64,000 nucleotides of DNA from Aphrophora alni (GCA_963513935.1 OY740774.1:89602424-89666423); one strand, 5' to 3'. Positions 1-14,792 are shown, numbered from the stretch's first letter. Notes: generated from the letters alone by a model not told the origin. Numbers and translations are program-made.

Positions 1-8
1 AATAAATA

Positions 9-221
9 ATGGTTTTGAATATGTGTATAATATGGTTACATTCCAATTTGCGTTGGTTCCGTTCAGGTGATCTCAATAACCAGAATAAATTACCATTACT
101 TGTTAATCAAATTCGCTTTGTAACATTCGACATATGGGAAACAAATTATTTTCAAGTTGTAACTGCATTGCTTGAAGCAGGAGTTACTGAGGCTGATGAA
201 ATTGAAACTTTGCCAAAATAA
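9..221 (+). CDS. Unrecognised short frame; possible terminal exon of a host gene
   Basis: A 70-codon open frame ends in TAA at 219-221. It is preceded by an in-frame TAA at 3-5, so if it is genic the coding part probably starts after an acceptor; the pyrimidine-rich stretch ending in AG at 65-66 is one candidate. The C-terminal half (FDIWETNYFQVV, then TALLEAGVTEADEIETLPK) has a balanced, soluble composition with an acidic tail, unlike the low-complexity translations of the surrounding AT-rich DNA. I do not recognise the family. No AATAAA lies directly downstream. It could equally be a chance frame or a TE fragment cut by the window edge. Confidence 0.3.
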   Translation: MVLNMCIIWLHSNLRWFRSGDLNNQNKLPLLVNQIRFVTFDIWETNYFQVVTALLEAGVTEADEIETLPK

Positions 222-1463
222 TTTAACGGTGTTTTGGAGTTCACAACATGGCGGTCTAATTAATGTCAAACGTAATTATTAGTTCATAATAATTGTTATA
301 ACACATGAAGACACCTATAAAGTTGAGGGAAAAAATTTAAATATATTACAATTGTTTGGTAAATAAGAACCAACTATAGATACGCAAAGAACAATATAAT
401 CCTTGTTGTTGCAATATTTTATCCTCAACTTATATAAAAACGTATGTTTTTCCCGACCCCGTGATGTAGAGATTATTCAAACGAAGCGTCTTAAATGTTT
501 GAATGATCAATAGTTGATACAGTTGATTTACTTAGGATATTAAATTTACAGATTATTTTTGTTTTTACATATACATTTATTATAATATTGTACACATAGA
601 AATACTTAATTACTATCTACAGTAGAAAAGCATCTTGAGGATATTTAGATCTTGTCTGTCACTTATTATTACTCAATTTTATTCCAATCCACAACACATT
701 AAAGAATGCCTAAAATTATAGACTACAAGGACAGCTTTCAAAAAGCTTTTACACTTGATGTTGTTAGCTTCAATACACACTAAGTGAGAGTGAACGGCAA
801 GACATAAACACACTTAAGTTAAATATTAGACAACATCTATTGTTATGTGAAAATAGATTTAATACTATATTATGTATTTGTAATACGGTTCACTTCGGTA
901 AAAAAGTATAAAAGTAAGTTTGTTTTCATGTTAAATACAATAAACCTGATTTATAAACCAATTTTAAATATAAGACCTGAATGCAAAGATAAAAATAATT
1001 TTCAATTAACACAACACGTTATCTACTAAAACAAAAAGTACAATTAGATTAATTATTCATAATAAAATATAAAATACTATTTTAATCTGTTGTTATAATT
1101 AAAAGATTTCTTATATATTTTCTGGTTAAATAATTTATCAAAGGTACGACAATATTTGTATAAATTTTGACTAAATTAGAAAAGGTTTAACCCCAAATAT
1201 ATACGAGTATGGTACATAAACACACTCCCCTGTGTGTGTAGGTGTGTGTGTGTGTTTATCAGCATTCTAATCAGGTGTACGATTTTTATAAAATGAAGTA
1301 AAATGCTTCATCTTGCATTACATATGACAATTCATTAAAGACGAAGCTCAGTGTTACAGTTTTTAAAACAATGCGTTCCAAGTTCATCTCTACAGGTTAC
1401 AGTTTTCATCCAATATTCACAAAAATGAGTTTTATCATGACTTTTTTAAAAAAATTTGCAAGT
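222..1463. other. Non-coding AT-rich stretch
   Basis: No supported gene. Short AT-biased frames (for example 847-1029) have lysine/asparagine/isoleucine-rich translations typical of random AT-rich DNA. A short impure GT tract lies at 1230-1256. Confidence 0.6.
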
Positions 1464-1695
1464 CATTATGATCTTGTTCTTCGGGGTTCGACCGCGTCAA
1501 TATTGTCTACACGTTGAGTACAGCACTTTACAGAAATGATGTCCATTCTCAAGGCGTAACAAATGTCAAGTGAAGCGAGCCATCCTAGGCCTGAGCTTAT
1601 ATAGTCCTGGGAGTGGACAAGGGTCGAACCCCCTTGTCCACAATATTGCCAGACAATATTGACGCGATCGAACCCCGAAGAACAAGATCATAATG
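1464..1695. mobile_element. Foldback MITE with 45-bp terminal inverted repeats
   Basis: The left arm (1464-1508, beginning CATTATGATCTTGTTCTTCG) is matched by its reverse complement at 1651-1695 with a single C/T difference seen. The whole element is 232 bp with no coding capacity. An inner hairpin (GTGGACAAGGG at 1613-1623 with CCCTTGTCCAC at 1631-1641, 7-nt loop) sits next to the right arm. The arms and the inner hairpin all contain a GGTTCGA-like word resembling the pol III B box. No clear target-site duplication is visible, so the superfamily is not assigned. Confidence 0.75.
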
Positions 1696-4440
<2,745 letters not shown>

Positions 4441-5289
4441 TTCAATTAAATCCAAAATTGAGAAAATAAAATAAAAATTAACATTTGTCTCTGATCCTTG
4501 GAAGTGCGTAAGTAGATTTCAACTACGTAAAGCTGAGATAAAAAAGAAAGCAAACTTGAGTACATTACAGTACCCAATACTGCTTTTAATTTTTACAAAT
4601 TTATTAAATACACAATTAAAATCACGAGAGAAGGAAATGTTTTCTATTCGTGTGTACATATTTACAAGTGGGGAAGTTATGTAATATTCGTAATCCATTC
4701 CTCCTAATATTTAATCAAACCAATAACATTTTCATTTATAATATGACAACAGGTGTTTTCTTATTACTAGACATTGACTGCTTCTTTATTCAAGGGTAAA
4801 GCCTGATAAACAACTCCGTAGATTGGATGACATATTTTATTTGACGTCAGGGATTGAGTTTTTACATCAGGTTTACGACTCGCATTTCTTTACTAAACTT
4901 CATCTAAATGGAAACATTTCCTCTCTTACTTACTTACACAGACGTGCTTCTACGAGAACTTTCTTTCTTTACTTGTGTGACCTGGCTGATAGCCACTGTG
5001 AATCGAAGTTTTATTAGAGCTGGCATTGAACATACGTTCTCCACATTCCCGTTTTTCTCTGGACGAGAAAAATACCTTATGCACAATCAAGGCTCGTCAT
5101 TCGGCCATTCGATTCCTACAGACCTATATTGTGTGGGGTACCCACCATTAAAACACTCGCCCTCCTCAGACGTTACCCTGTTGTGCCTATCTATATATTT
5201 TCGTATATAATACGGTAGGGCCTTGTATTTTACATTCTTGAACTCTGACTTTTTAAAACTTGTTCTATCCTAAAGAGTATCACATTAAA

Positions 5290-5450
5290 TTTCCCTTTTC
5301 TTATTGTAGATAGTTTGCTCCAGAAAGACAAGCACCAAGTTTCAGAATATCTGGTGTTCAAGAATCTTGTCATCGTTGGTGTCCAGAGTGATATCATCTA
5401 TATACACCTGTAGATTTAGTTTTTCATTGCCCATTTTCTACAATGAAAAT
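5290..5450 (-). pseudogene. Possible reverse-transcriptase relic (YxDD-like motif)
   Basis: On the minus strand a translation contains LNLQVYIDDITL followed by NDDKILEHQIF and a stop. This resembles the catalytic palm motif of non-LTR reverse transcriptases, where the usual form is (Y/F)ADD followed by hydrophobic residues and then an E-x-L-x-x-Q helix. The alanine is replaced by isoleucine. Flanking frames are broken and nothing else of the enzyme is convincing. This is a short, low-certainty match made by eye. Confidence 0.35.
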
Positions 5451-5616
5451 TATTGTGTTCTGTGTCGTCCCGATTTGGGTCCTTGTACTGGAGCTTCCTA
5501 TATTACCCATCCTGTGAACTTATGAATTATGAAGTAATCACCTCACATATAATCCTCTCGGTCCACTCTTTGTGGTCACTAACTAGTCTATTCGTCCACG
5601 TACCTTTACTTCCCTT

Positions 5617-5620
<4 letters not shown>

Positions 5621-5651
<31 letters not shown>
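5621..5651. repeat. A31 homopolymer
   Basis: An uninterrupted run of 31 adenines. It could be the tail of an old retrotransposon insertion on the plus strand, but no element body is recognisable immediately upstream. Confidence 0.95.
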
Positions 5652-5653
<2 letters not shown>

Positions 5654-5734
5654 GTATCTTTCTCCAAAACCTTACACCCGTATAGCATAAATGAATTTGT
5701 AACATAAAACAACAGACGTCTTATGTATAGAAAA

Positions 5735-5840
5735 TATAAGAAGTAGAATTCAAGAGTTCAACAGATTACTCCAGCTGTCTGTTTATCTACATTTTATAAC
5801 TTAATTGTGTAAATAAAAACTTTCTTTCTTTTAATTGTTT
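5735..5840 (+). repeat. Dispersed copy of the 9.1-kb tandem repeat unit
   Basis: The segment containing AGAAGTAGAATTCAAGAGTT and AGATTACTCCAGCTGTCTG matches the units at 9052-9304 almost word for word over its first 60 bases, then diverges in the AT-rich tail. It lies about 80 bp downstream of the A31 run. Confidence 0.8.
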
Positions 5841-6246
5841 GTAAAATTAATCAATCATTTGAAATCAGTATGTATTAGCTAAGAACTCTCTCCACTCTTG
5901 TCTACCTAATACATCCTTCCCTACATTTAGCTTCAACTGTTCCTAATCGTAGTAAATGAAGCAAGTGTTACGCAAATAATAATGGAGGGGGTGACAAGTT
6001 TGTTGGTAACGAATTCCATTCATTTCTAATGACATTACACCACTAAATGTATCTATTCACGTGTTACTTTATACATCTGTACAATTTTAAAGACGAGACC
6101 TGTATTTATTAATAATATATAAATAAACATATAATTATATTTTTAAAACCTTATAAATACCATTGTAAAAATTTGATATTTTTACCAAAATTCTAGCAAT
6201 TTTAAATCCCATTTTTAAAATTGTTATCAAATACGTAACAAAAACA

Positions 6247-6248
<2 letters not shown>

Positions 6249-6295
<47 letters not shown>
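6249..6295. repeat. (TA)n microsatellite
   Basis: About 47 bp of uninterrupted AT/TA dinucleotides in otherwise non-coding AT-rich DNA. Confidence 0.97.
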
Positions 6296-6299
<4 letters not shown>

Positions 6300-7241
6300 T
6301 CTTAAATTTTCTTTTCAGAACTATCTTAGACAAATTCAGAACTAAAGTGGAAGACGTTTTGATGGATTTGAAGCTGATTTTACTGAACATTTTCTTCAGT
6401 GGTTTTGCTGTGCACAAAACGTTGAGATTACCTTTTTTATTTCACTTTCAGCAATTTCATAGATATTTCATTGGTTAAATCTAATACAATAGTTTACTGA
6501 GAGAAAACATACGGATACTAAAGCAACGACTAACTGTCGGTTATTTTAACTTTCCTAATTAGTATGCAAACAAAAAGTCAAATTTGATACACACTTTTTT
6601 TTAACACCAAGTGAAATAAAACAGAAATTTCCACAACCCTTTATTTTAAATCGTGACCCTTAAGTGCTACGACCCTTTATTTATAAAAATAGGGGTTTTC
6701 GTACCAAAAAACATAAAACTATACCCCCACAATCGTAGTATTATTTGACTTTTTTTCTTGTTTGGTAAATTATAATATGTTCTAAAGTACTGATTTACAA
6801 AATATTATCATAACACGAATAGCTAAAATGCAATGAAAGAAGACGTTAAAAAAACAATCCAGGAAAATTCTTTTTGTTATAAACTGTTACTGCATTACAC
6901 AATAGACAATAAATTACGTAATATTTCATAAACTCTAATGGTCATAGCCTGCTATATTGTTATTACTATTGTGGTTGTCTGGTGGAACCAACGACTATTT
7001 ATGTGGCAGTGGAAAAACAAACTCTTGTTACTGTCAGAAAGGTCTTATCGAAATCACTCAATCAAATAATGTAAACTTTTGTGTTGGAGGAGATTAGGAG
7101 GCTTGCATTGAAATAAATTTATTAGTAAATTTGAGAAAACCCACATTTTAAATCCTTTTAGTGATTTAATAAAAATCATTCAGTAGGAAACCATACTCAC
7201 CAAACTGCAACATTTAGACAAAAATACAATTTTATTTAAAT

Positions 7242-8891
7242 GGGGACCACGAGGGCAAAAATTGAAATAAATTGACATTTTTATTTTTATTTGTTTTATG
7301 AAAGAAGAACTTCTAACGAACATTTTGACATATAATATGTCATATATTTAATTTTCCAAACTCATATAAATAGGGGTTTTCCAAAAGTTGCACCGCGAAG
7401 AAACGAGCAATCAGAGTCAGTATGCTTTGTTTTAGTACATTATTTCCAAACTTCAGTAATTTCAGTTTGCGTGGTTGGCTAACCTGGTTAGTTGTTGTAA
7501 TAGGTTGAATACAGCTGTATTCTGTCAGTTCAGTTCAGTGTTGTTGTTTCCATGGTTATGTTTTTGTTTACAACAATCAAACAAAATATTATTTTGTCGG
7601 TGTTGATATTTTCAGTTCATCTTGAGTTGTTTTTGTTGTGTTTTATGATTTTATAATGGTAAGAAGACCTAGGAAACCGAATACTGTGTTCAAAAAGCGT
7701 CGTAATGTGGGTGTTCCGAAAGATAGGTTAGGCCTAAACACTTCTCAGCAGTCAAGTGTGTCAAACCTAGGGCTAACACAGAATAGGCCTACAGGAAACC
7801 CTGCCCTTACTACACCTGGGAGTAGGACTAGTTCTCAAATTAGTACATCAGAAAAGAAAATTGGTAACTTGGATAGTTTATATAGTAATTTTAGTTGTAA
7901 TGACAGTGTAAATATAGTGTTGGATTTAGGTTTGTTGAACGATGCTTTAGCTCAGTCAGTAATTTGTTCCAATTGTGGCGAGTCGGAAATCCAAATAAAC
8001 TTAGTTAGTAGCATTGGTTTGGCCTCAAACCTTGAAATATGTTGCAAAAACTGCACAAAGAAGCACAGTTTTATGTCTTCAAATAAATTGAAGGACAGTC
8101 CAAAACTGTATGATCACAATGTTCGACTAGTGTACGGCCTTCGCTCCATCGGAAAAGGCCAGAAAGCTGCGGAAACTCTATGCGGCCTTATGAATCTGCC
8201 TTCTCCACCTACACATTTTGAGCCATATGTAAACGTTTTAGGCTCAGCAGCAGAGGATGTTTGTTTTGAAAGCATGAAAGATGCAGTGGAGGAAGCTATA
8301 CTCATAAATGATGGAAATCGAGATTTACCAGTGGCCATCGATGGAACGTGGCAGAAGCGCGGCCACACTTCACTCAATGGAGTAATAACAGCAACTAGCT
8401 TTGATACCGGTAAGGTAATAGATGTGTCAATACTTTCCAAGTACTGTAAGTGTCCTCATAAAGAAAACCACAGCACTTCATGTACTGCCAACTACAGAGG
8501 TTCTAGTGGAGGAATGGAGGTGCAGGGTGCAATTGAAATTTTTCAGCGTTCACTGTCATCGTACAATGTACGGTACACACAGTATCTCGGAGACGGTGAT
8601 TCTAAGGGTTTCATTGCTGTTCAAGATTTGAAACCCTATGGCCCTGAATGTAAAATTAATAAGTTAGAGTACTTAGGCCACATTCAAAAAAGAATGGGTA
8701 CAAGACTTAGGAAAATAAAAAATGAAAACAAGCATGTGAAATTTGCGGACGGTAAAGGTTTGGGTGGTAAAAATAGGCTATCACAAGGACTTGGTAAAAG
8801 TTTCATTAAAATATCTTTAATGGTTCCTGAGAAAACTGTGCACAAAATATACAAAATTAACATGCAGAAGCATACAACCCTCGTGGTCCCC
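7242..8891 (+). mobile_element. Mutator-like DNA transposon, internally deleted at its 3' end
   Basis: GGGGACCACGAGGG at 7242-7255 and its perfect reverse complement CCCTCGTGGTCCCC at 8878-8891 bracket a 1650-bp segment that contains a transposase frame, so they are read as terminal inverted repeats. The 10 bp outside each end (TTATTTAAAT left, TTAAAAAAAT right) agree at 7 of 10 positions, which could be a decayed 9-10 bp target duplication of the Mutator kind. The element is shorter than an autonomous copy would need to be, because the transposase stops being recognisable near 8800. Confidence 0.72.
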
Positions 8892-8996
8892 TTAAAAAAA
8901 TACTTGAGGACGTCCAAAATAAAAATATATGTCTATTTATTAATTTTGAATATTATTTCGAAAATTTATCTAGCTGGGTCACTAAATTTTTTTTAA
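7656..8996 (+). pseudogene. Mutator-like transposase, C-terminally truncated
   Basis: Open for 446 codons from ATG 7656; the frame extends 6 codons further upstream without another ATG. The N-terminus is basic (MVRRPRKPN, KKRR) and serine/threonine-rich, consistent with a nuclear DNA-binding protein. A zinc-ribbon-like cluster (CSNC, then CCKNC about 23 residues later) lies near residues 103-132. The catalytic-type segment follows: AIDGTWQKRGH with the first Asp near residue 229, a Cys/His-rich insert (CKCPHKENHSTSC), GSSGGMEVQGA, and YLGDGDSKGF with the second Asp near 313, then GHIQKRMGTRLRK. These are motifs I associate with Mutator-type transposases of arthropod genomes. After GKGLGGKNRLSQG (about 8790) the protein becomes unrelated and runs through the right TIR (8878-8891) to a stop outside the element. 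The C-terminal part with the third catalytic acid appears to be deleted, so the product should be inactive. Confidence 0.8.
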
Positions 8997-9051
8997 ATAA
9001 ATACTAAACATTCTCAATATTTTTAATTACACGTATATATAAGAAGTAATA

Positions 9052-9304
9052 TAAGAAGTAGAATTCAAGAGTTCAACAGATTACTCCAGCTGTCTGTTTA
9101 TTTACATTTTATACTTATTTATGTAAATAAAATCTTTATTTCTCTTTGGTTATGTGTAAAAATCTAAGAGGTAGAAATCAAGGGTTCAACAGATTACTTC
9201 AGCTGTCTGTTTATCTATATTTCATACTTATTTATGTAACTAAAAACTTTATTTCTCTTCGGTTATGTGTATAAAATATATGAAGTAGAATTCAAGAGTT
9301 CAAC
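9052..9304 (+). repeat. Tandem repeat, 2.2 units of about 115 bp
   Basis: Unit 1 (9052-9165), unit 2 (9166-9281) and a partial unit 3 (9282-9304) each begin with an AAGAAGTAGAATTCAAGAG-type word, followed by TTCAACAGATTACTYCAGCT and a TTATTTATGTAA tail. The array starts about 60 bp after the transposase frame ends. A single copy is at 5735-5840 and a weaker antisense relative near 45,826-45,862. Confidence 0.85.
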
Positions 9305-11439
9305 TTAACATGTAATTATTCTTTGTTTTACATTGATCTTAACAGTCTCTGCCCTCTTTTAATGCATGATTTGGTAGGCACTTGTTCCTATATTAAAAAA
9401 AAGTTTTATTTTTCCATTTGGACTAATAAAAACAATGGGAATTGAAACAAGAGCTATCATTAGACAGGTTATAAACTCATGATGCTCTAAATTAATAATT
9501 TTTTATCTCTAACCAAAATGAAAAAAAAAATATGAGATTTTACAAATTCTAATAATTTTTAATAAAATAAATTTTGATGAAGAGTTAAAAAATTAATTTT
9601 GAGTAAATTTTATTAGAAGAAAACTAAGAATTAAAAAGTTATTGAGAGTTTAATAGAAGAAGTATCATTTGATAATTTTAAACCAAATGACGGACAAAAT
9701 TGTTATTGTTTCAAACTCGATTTGGGAAAAAACAAGAGAGTTAGGGTGTGTAATTTATTATTTAGTTACCTTGGAAATAACATTGTTATCTTGTCTTTAG
9801 GGAGGGGGATAAACTTGGCAATGTCACAACTATTGTCAGCATTCCTGCTTCACCTAAAAGTCGCACTGTGAATCAATTCATTAAATTAATCTACAAGGGC
9901 GTTCAACCTTTTTAATACCCTTGGACTTATCAAATGTACAAAACTGCATATTCTATACTGATACATAGGAATTTTATCTGTTAGTCCAATGTATTGCCCT
10001 AAATGAAGCACAAATCTGTTGTGTGAAGAAATCTTTGAATTAAATAAATATTGTGAATTTCATAAAAAAGCAGGTTACATTAAAAAAAAACAAATACAAA
10101 TATCTACAGTAGACACTGTAATTGAAACAAGACGACATTTCCATAACTAAGTCAACATCTTCAGTTGTTAAATGCACACAATGTGGCATAAAGCAAATGT
10201 AACAACCAAACTTATAGGAAATCAATTTTATTTTGTTTCAAATAAATGAGTTATTTTATAAAAAATAATTTTTCTTTAAATTAGTAATGTAAGTTTGCAA
10301 TAACACGGCAGTTAAAGTCAGGTATCGAGCTATTTGTTTTGAACCACAGAAACGACAGAGCAGCAAATAAAACACACAATCACGTTCATTCCTGAGTAGA
10401 AAAGTTTTGATTAATTTATCCAAGAGTCGCCGGGTTACTGCCTCTCCTACGTGGCCATTGTTTGTTACTTTAATATCTTCAAGTAAAACAAAATCACACA
10501 ATACTAATACCGCCGTGATATCGTATATTTATAGACATAATTTACTCAACCAGCAAACTTTGTGAAGCTTAAGTATGGAAACCGCAATAAAAAGATCGTG
10601 TACCTTTTTAATCTTTAATCACATGTCACTTTAAATTGAAAGGAAATCTTGGTCCTTTTGGTTCTAGCTTAAGATACATTAAAAATAAATAGAAATAACA
10701 TTAAATCTACTATATCTAATTAGTCAGGAATAACTATAGAAATAATATTTCACTGAGTCGTGTAATAATATCTCCTGGACACTTGTATATCATAATATAA
10801 TAAAAGAAATATTTAAAATTATTACAATATTCCATATTTTTGATAGGTCTTGCCTAATTATGTTGAGTATAATTTTCAGCCGTTTCTATCCTTCTTCATT
10901 TGAATATTTATAGGTGACGCGTTTTGGAGAATCTCCATCATCAAAAACAGCTAATAAAGTCCATATTTGTCTCCGATCTTTTACTTAAAAATAACAATTG
11001 AACTTTAATTTGATAATCTACACAAAATTATTGTACCCACTTCTTAAAAATATACCTAACAATAATTTCCAAGTTTTATAATTTTTTTTAAATTTTCACC
11101 TGCATTTTTACCCCAGAGGCAAATAAAATATACTCTTTTTAATAAATATATTAAACTATGTATCTTTAGGAGTACCTTTGTATTTCTTGATTAACAGCAT
11201 TTTAAAAAGACACCCCAAATGGTAAATACTCAATTTTTGAGATGAAGTCCCCAATTTTGTCTTGAAATTTTGTTCATGAAATAAGATTTGGGAAAAAGGA
11301 ATTTGTATTTCTTTTAGGAATTAGCTACATTCAATCAAAAGTGGACTCGTAAAACTCAAAAATTACGTTTCGCCAGTTAAGTTATTCTCATAAGCAGCTT
11401 ACCTTAGTCTGTTCTATAAGAACTGATAAAATCAAAGTC
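9305..11439. other. Non-coding stretch
   Basis: No gene supported. A minus-strand frame at 10,256-10,501 has a fairly protein-like middle (VTNNGHVGEAVTRRLLDKL) but no recognised family. A CTGAAGA-type motif on the minus strand near 10,123-10,168 is listed separately. Confidence 0.5.
10123..10168 (-). repeat. CTGAAGA...GAAA motif, likely relic of a Penelope-type terminal repeat
   Basis: On the minus strand AACTGAAGATGTTGACTTAG is followed by a GTTATGGAAATGTCGTC segment. The same layout (AACTGAAGATG, short imperfect hairpin, GAAA-like or decayed end) recurs on the minus strand near 35,748-35,795 and 51,012-51,058, and the better-preserved version is at 48,717-48,761. CTGANGA followed by a stem and GAAA is the hammerhead ribozyme core order; this copy is degenerate. 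Confidence 0.4.
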
Positions 11440-11620
11440 TTAAGGTACACACTTAAAAAATAGTAAGGCCACACATTTAAGAATATAATAAGGATACACA
11501 CTAAAGATATAGTAAGAACTTACACTTAGGATAGAGCAAGGACGCACTTAAGGCGTTACTAAGGACAAACACCTAAGGAGACACACTTAAGGGGGATATA
11601 GCAAGGATATACACTTAAAC
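11440..11620 (+). repeat. Degenerate short tandem repeat, roughly 30-35 bp unit
   Basis: Words of the form ACACACTTAAGGATATAGTA followed by AGGA recur about six times with many substitutions and small indels (for example ACACTTAAAAAATAGTAAGG, ACACACTAAAGATATAGTAA, ACACTTAAGGGGGATATAGC). There is no coding capacity. Confidence 0.7.
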
Positions 11621-14600
11621 AAACTTAATTGGATAATATCCCTTGATCTACCAATACAATTTTACATTTACTGCAAGACCCGAGAGACCGACATTTATGT
11701 GTGATAAAAATACGTATAGTTTCAAAAAATCGCTTTAGGGATAAGAAATTCCTAGAATATTAAAAACGTGTACCTTTTTGTGGGACTCGCTGTATATTTT
11801 AATCTATGGGTGGTTTTAGAAATTCATTCTTTGATAATAGCAGTGTGAAACATTTATTTTTAGAAAATAATAACGTTTCGTCTTCAACTAATTATCAACA
11901 TCAACTACAACTGCAATAACATCAACGACCAATTATACTCATTATAATCAACGACAAATGAAAAGACGTTTCTCCCAGTCAATGTCTTTGACCTTCAAAC
12001 TATTCACAAAATCTTAATCTGTATTCTTACCCGTTTGATGAAAAACACGCAATGTTTTATTTTAGCTGATAAAATATTTTTAATATTATAATATTTTCCA
12101 GACTCAATATTTCCCTCACTCGAAGTACTTTTATCCCCAATGATTTAATTTCTAACATAATAGTTTTGATTTTGGAATAGAATTAAAATAAAATTTTGAT
12201 ATATTTTAAACTTAAGCCGCCATATTGGATTTAGGTTTAATATTTTAAGTAGCAATCCTTGTTTATGTCAAATTTGAGGACATTTAATTCTTTGCCATTG
12301 TTAACACTACGAAATGGTGTACGATCCATTTGAAAGATTTTTCACAAATGCTAAATTTAATTTCCTCTATCTCATAAACATTTGAAAATTTATCTTACAT
12401 TAAAATTTTTCTAAAATTCTATTTTTTATCAATTATGAATAATTAAAGCTGAGCGGAAAATGTAATCTTGTATGTCATACAAAATACTTTATGGTATAAC
12501 CCAATTTAACTTAAATTTTGTAATTCAGATTTTGTTATTATTAAAATTCAATAAATGATCAATGTGACCATTACTTTATTACTACCCTACTACAAAGGTA
12601 AACAGTATCATTTAAAAAAATATAATAAACCCTACAGTAGTTTTATAATGAGATGTTTTATTTTTCAAATTTTACCCTTTCTACATATTTTGTAACTTTT
12701 TCGATTATACAATCTGTTCATTATGCTCGAATAACTAGTGTAGTAAATTTGGTTAGGTTAACATAATCATGCAGGTTGATACATACACGTAAAATTGTAA
12801 CAAATTTTCAAAGTATTTTAATATTTACAAAGCGTAAATTTAATATTTAATATTAAAATAATATTTTAATATATATAGTGTAGCGTACGTAAGTGCAAAG
12901 GCAGGATGTATTTAGTTCTCAATGATTTGTAACAGAATGTGGTCATGTACAGACTTTAATCAGTTTAAAGTAATCGGATTGGTTGGTTAGGTTTGTAAGC
13001 CTAATTATAACGATAGGCCTAATATATCGAATATATTATCAGGTAAATACTGACATGAATACAAAATCAGGAAATTATACTAAACGTATATATGCAAATG
13101 TCAATAAATACGTAACAATACTGAATACTCGGTAATAGTATATTTTAAAGCTGAGATTTACAGTAGAGTAAATCATCGTTTGGGTTCATTTTGGTTTTTC
13201 ATTGTACTCATGAATGGTATTTTTTTGTACGCGTTGTTGAGCATATTAATTTGTATCGTAAATCTCATAATTTGATTAAAATGTGAATAAAATCGTTTTT
13301 GTAGCTTTGAGAATTTCGATTTTCTAAAACTATGTCCTGTTCGTTAAACGTTTGACCAACAACTCCACAAACATAATTTTTGGGGTAATAACGATAATTT
13401 CGTTTAGTTTGTCTTCTTAAAGAAAACAAAATAAAAATCGTTAGATATGCTTTACAATTATATATTTTTATAAATAAATAAATAAATATATATATATATA
13501 TATATCGTACAGGATATACAATATAATTATATTTGAGTCATTCAAAGAACGTTGTAAAAGAATTCTCCATATAAGGTCAAAATATGCCCAGGTATCAAAT
13601 TTAATCAAAATCAGCCGACCCGTTTAAACTGTACCGCAGTTCAAAGTTTCCGGATTGATTGAAAAATATTTTGTTCGTTTTAAAAAGTTTAAAATTCATA
13701 TTAAAATAATCACATTTAATAGGAATAATATAAATTATCTGAAGAAATAGAACTACTAGCCTAGGGGGGGGGGGGGATATCTGTAAATTGATTGCAGATT
13801 GTAAATATTTCGCAACTGTTACATCGTAGGTTAGTTCCTCAAGACCAGTCAACAATTAAAATTTGAATTATTCTGTATTCCTACTTACACAGGCAGTTTT
13901 TATTAAGAAGAAGAAGAAACGCATTTCTTAAAATATAATTGTTAGCTTGTTGATAGTTTTGATTACATTTTGAGTGGAAAGTTTCTAAATCATGTTTCAA
14001 AGTTTTACTCAAGCGTGTATCTATAATATTCAATTGAGTAAAGGACGTAAGTATTTGACAAATCTGTCATTCTAGTTAATCAAATATGATTGGAGGAAGT
14101 TAATACTTGTGAAAGACAAGGTTAGTTTAGGCTATCCTTTCTGATTTTAGTTATGTTTTGGTTTGTTACTGATTATTAGAGTTATATTGATAAGTTAATA
14201 ATTTAATATAAGATGTTTTGGGTTTGATAATGTAGAACATAGGACTACCTTTAGTTTGTTATTTAGTTATTATGCAAATAGTTTAAAATAGAAATTGTGC
14301 ACTTAAAAGATCTAGAAACACACTTAAGGAAAACTAAAATAAACTTAGTATAAATGAAATAATAACAATAAACAAATACTAAACATAACCCCTCAAACCA
14401 AACTTTATATAAGAGCCTAGGCCTAAGGGAAACCACCAAGTTGTAATATGGACCTTTTTAATAAATAATAATTTGAGTAGTAGAAATAACATGCAAGTAA
14501 GAATAAAAACCAAAAAAAAGACAAAAATGATAATAATTGTAGAGTTAAACGCGAATATGTTTGAAAGTTTTAAATGAAAACATTAAATTTTGAGTTTTGA

Positions 14601-14717
14601 CTAGATGCCATTTTGGAAATACTAATGATGTCATGGAAAATAGGCTAAGCCAATCCAAATCCGTTTTATTATAACAACTGAGATAATAGATTATAACAAC
14701 TGATTAATAGAGTTAAT
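11621..14717. other. Non-coding AT-rich stretch
   Basis: No gene supported. Contains a short AT tract at about 13,487-13,505 and a G13 run at 13,764-13,776. A minus-strand frame at 13,601-13,855 crosses the G run (giving PPPP) and is not convincing. Confidence 0.6.
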
Positions 14718-14760
14718 AGTTGCATTCGATCAAACAACTAAGTTTAGATCGAATGCAACT
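14718..14760. repeat. Perfect 14-bp inverted repeat (hairpin)
   Basis: AGTTGCATTCGATC at 14,718-14,731 and its exact reverse complement at 14,747-14,760 are separated by 15 bp. It lies 33 bp upstream of a TA microsatellite. It may be an old MITE end pair; no other structure is visible. Confidence 0.8.
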
Positions 14761-14789
14761 ACTACGTATACCACGAATGTAGAATTTTG

Positions 14790-14792
<3 letters not shown>

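Noticed and set aside
1613..1641. tRNA gene suggested by the T-arm-like hairpin
   Set aside because: No acceptor, D or anticodon arms can be folded around it, and it lies inside a foldback element.
5453..5712. Frames containing poly-Lys or poly-Phe
   Set aside because: Translations of the A31 run.
6202..6417. Minus-strand frame with IYIYIY and a hydrophobic look
   Set aside because: Driven by the TA microsatellite; no transmembrane protein is implied.
8114..8917. Antisense and shifted frames within the Mutator-like transposase
   Set aside because: Shadows of the recognised plus-strand coding frame.
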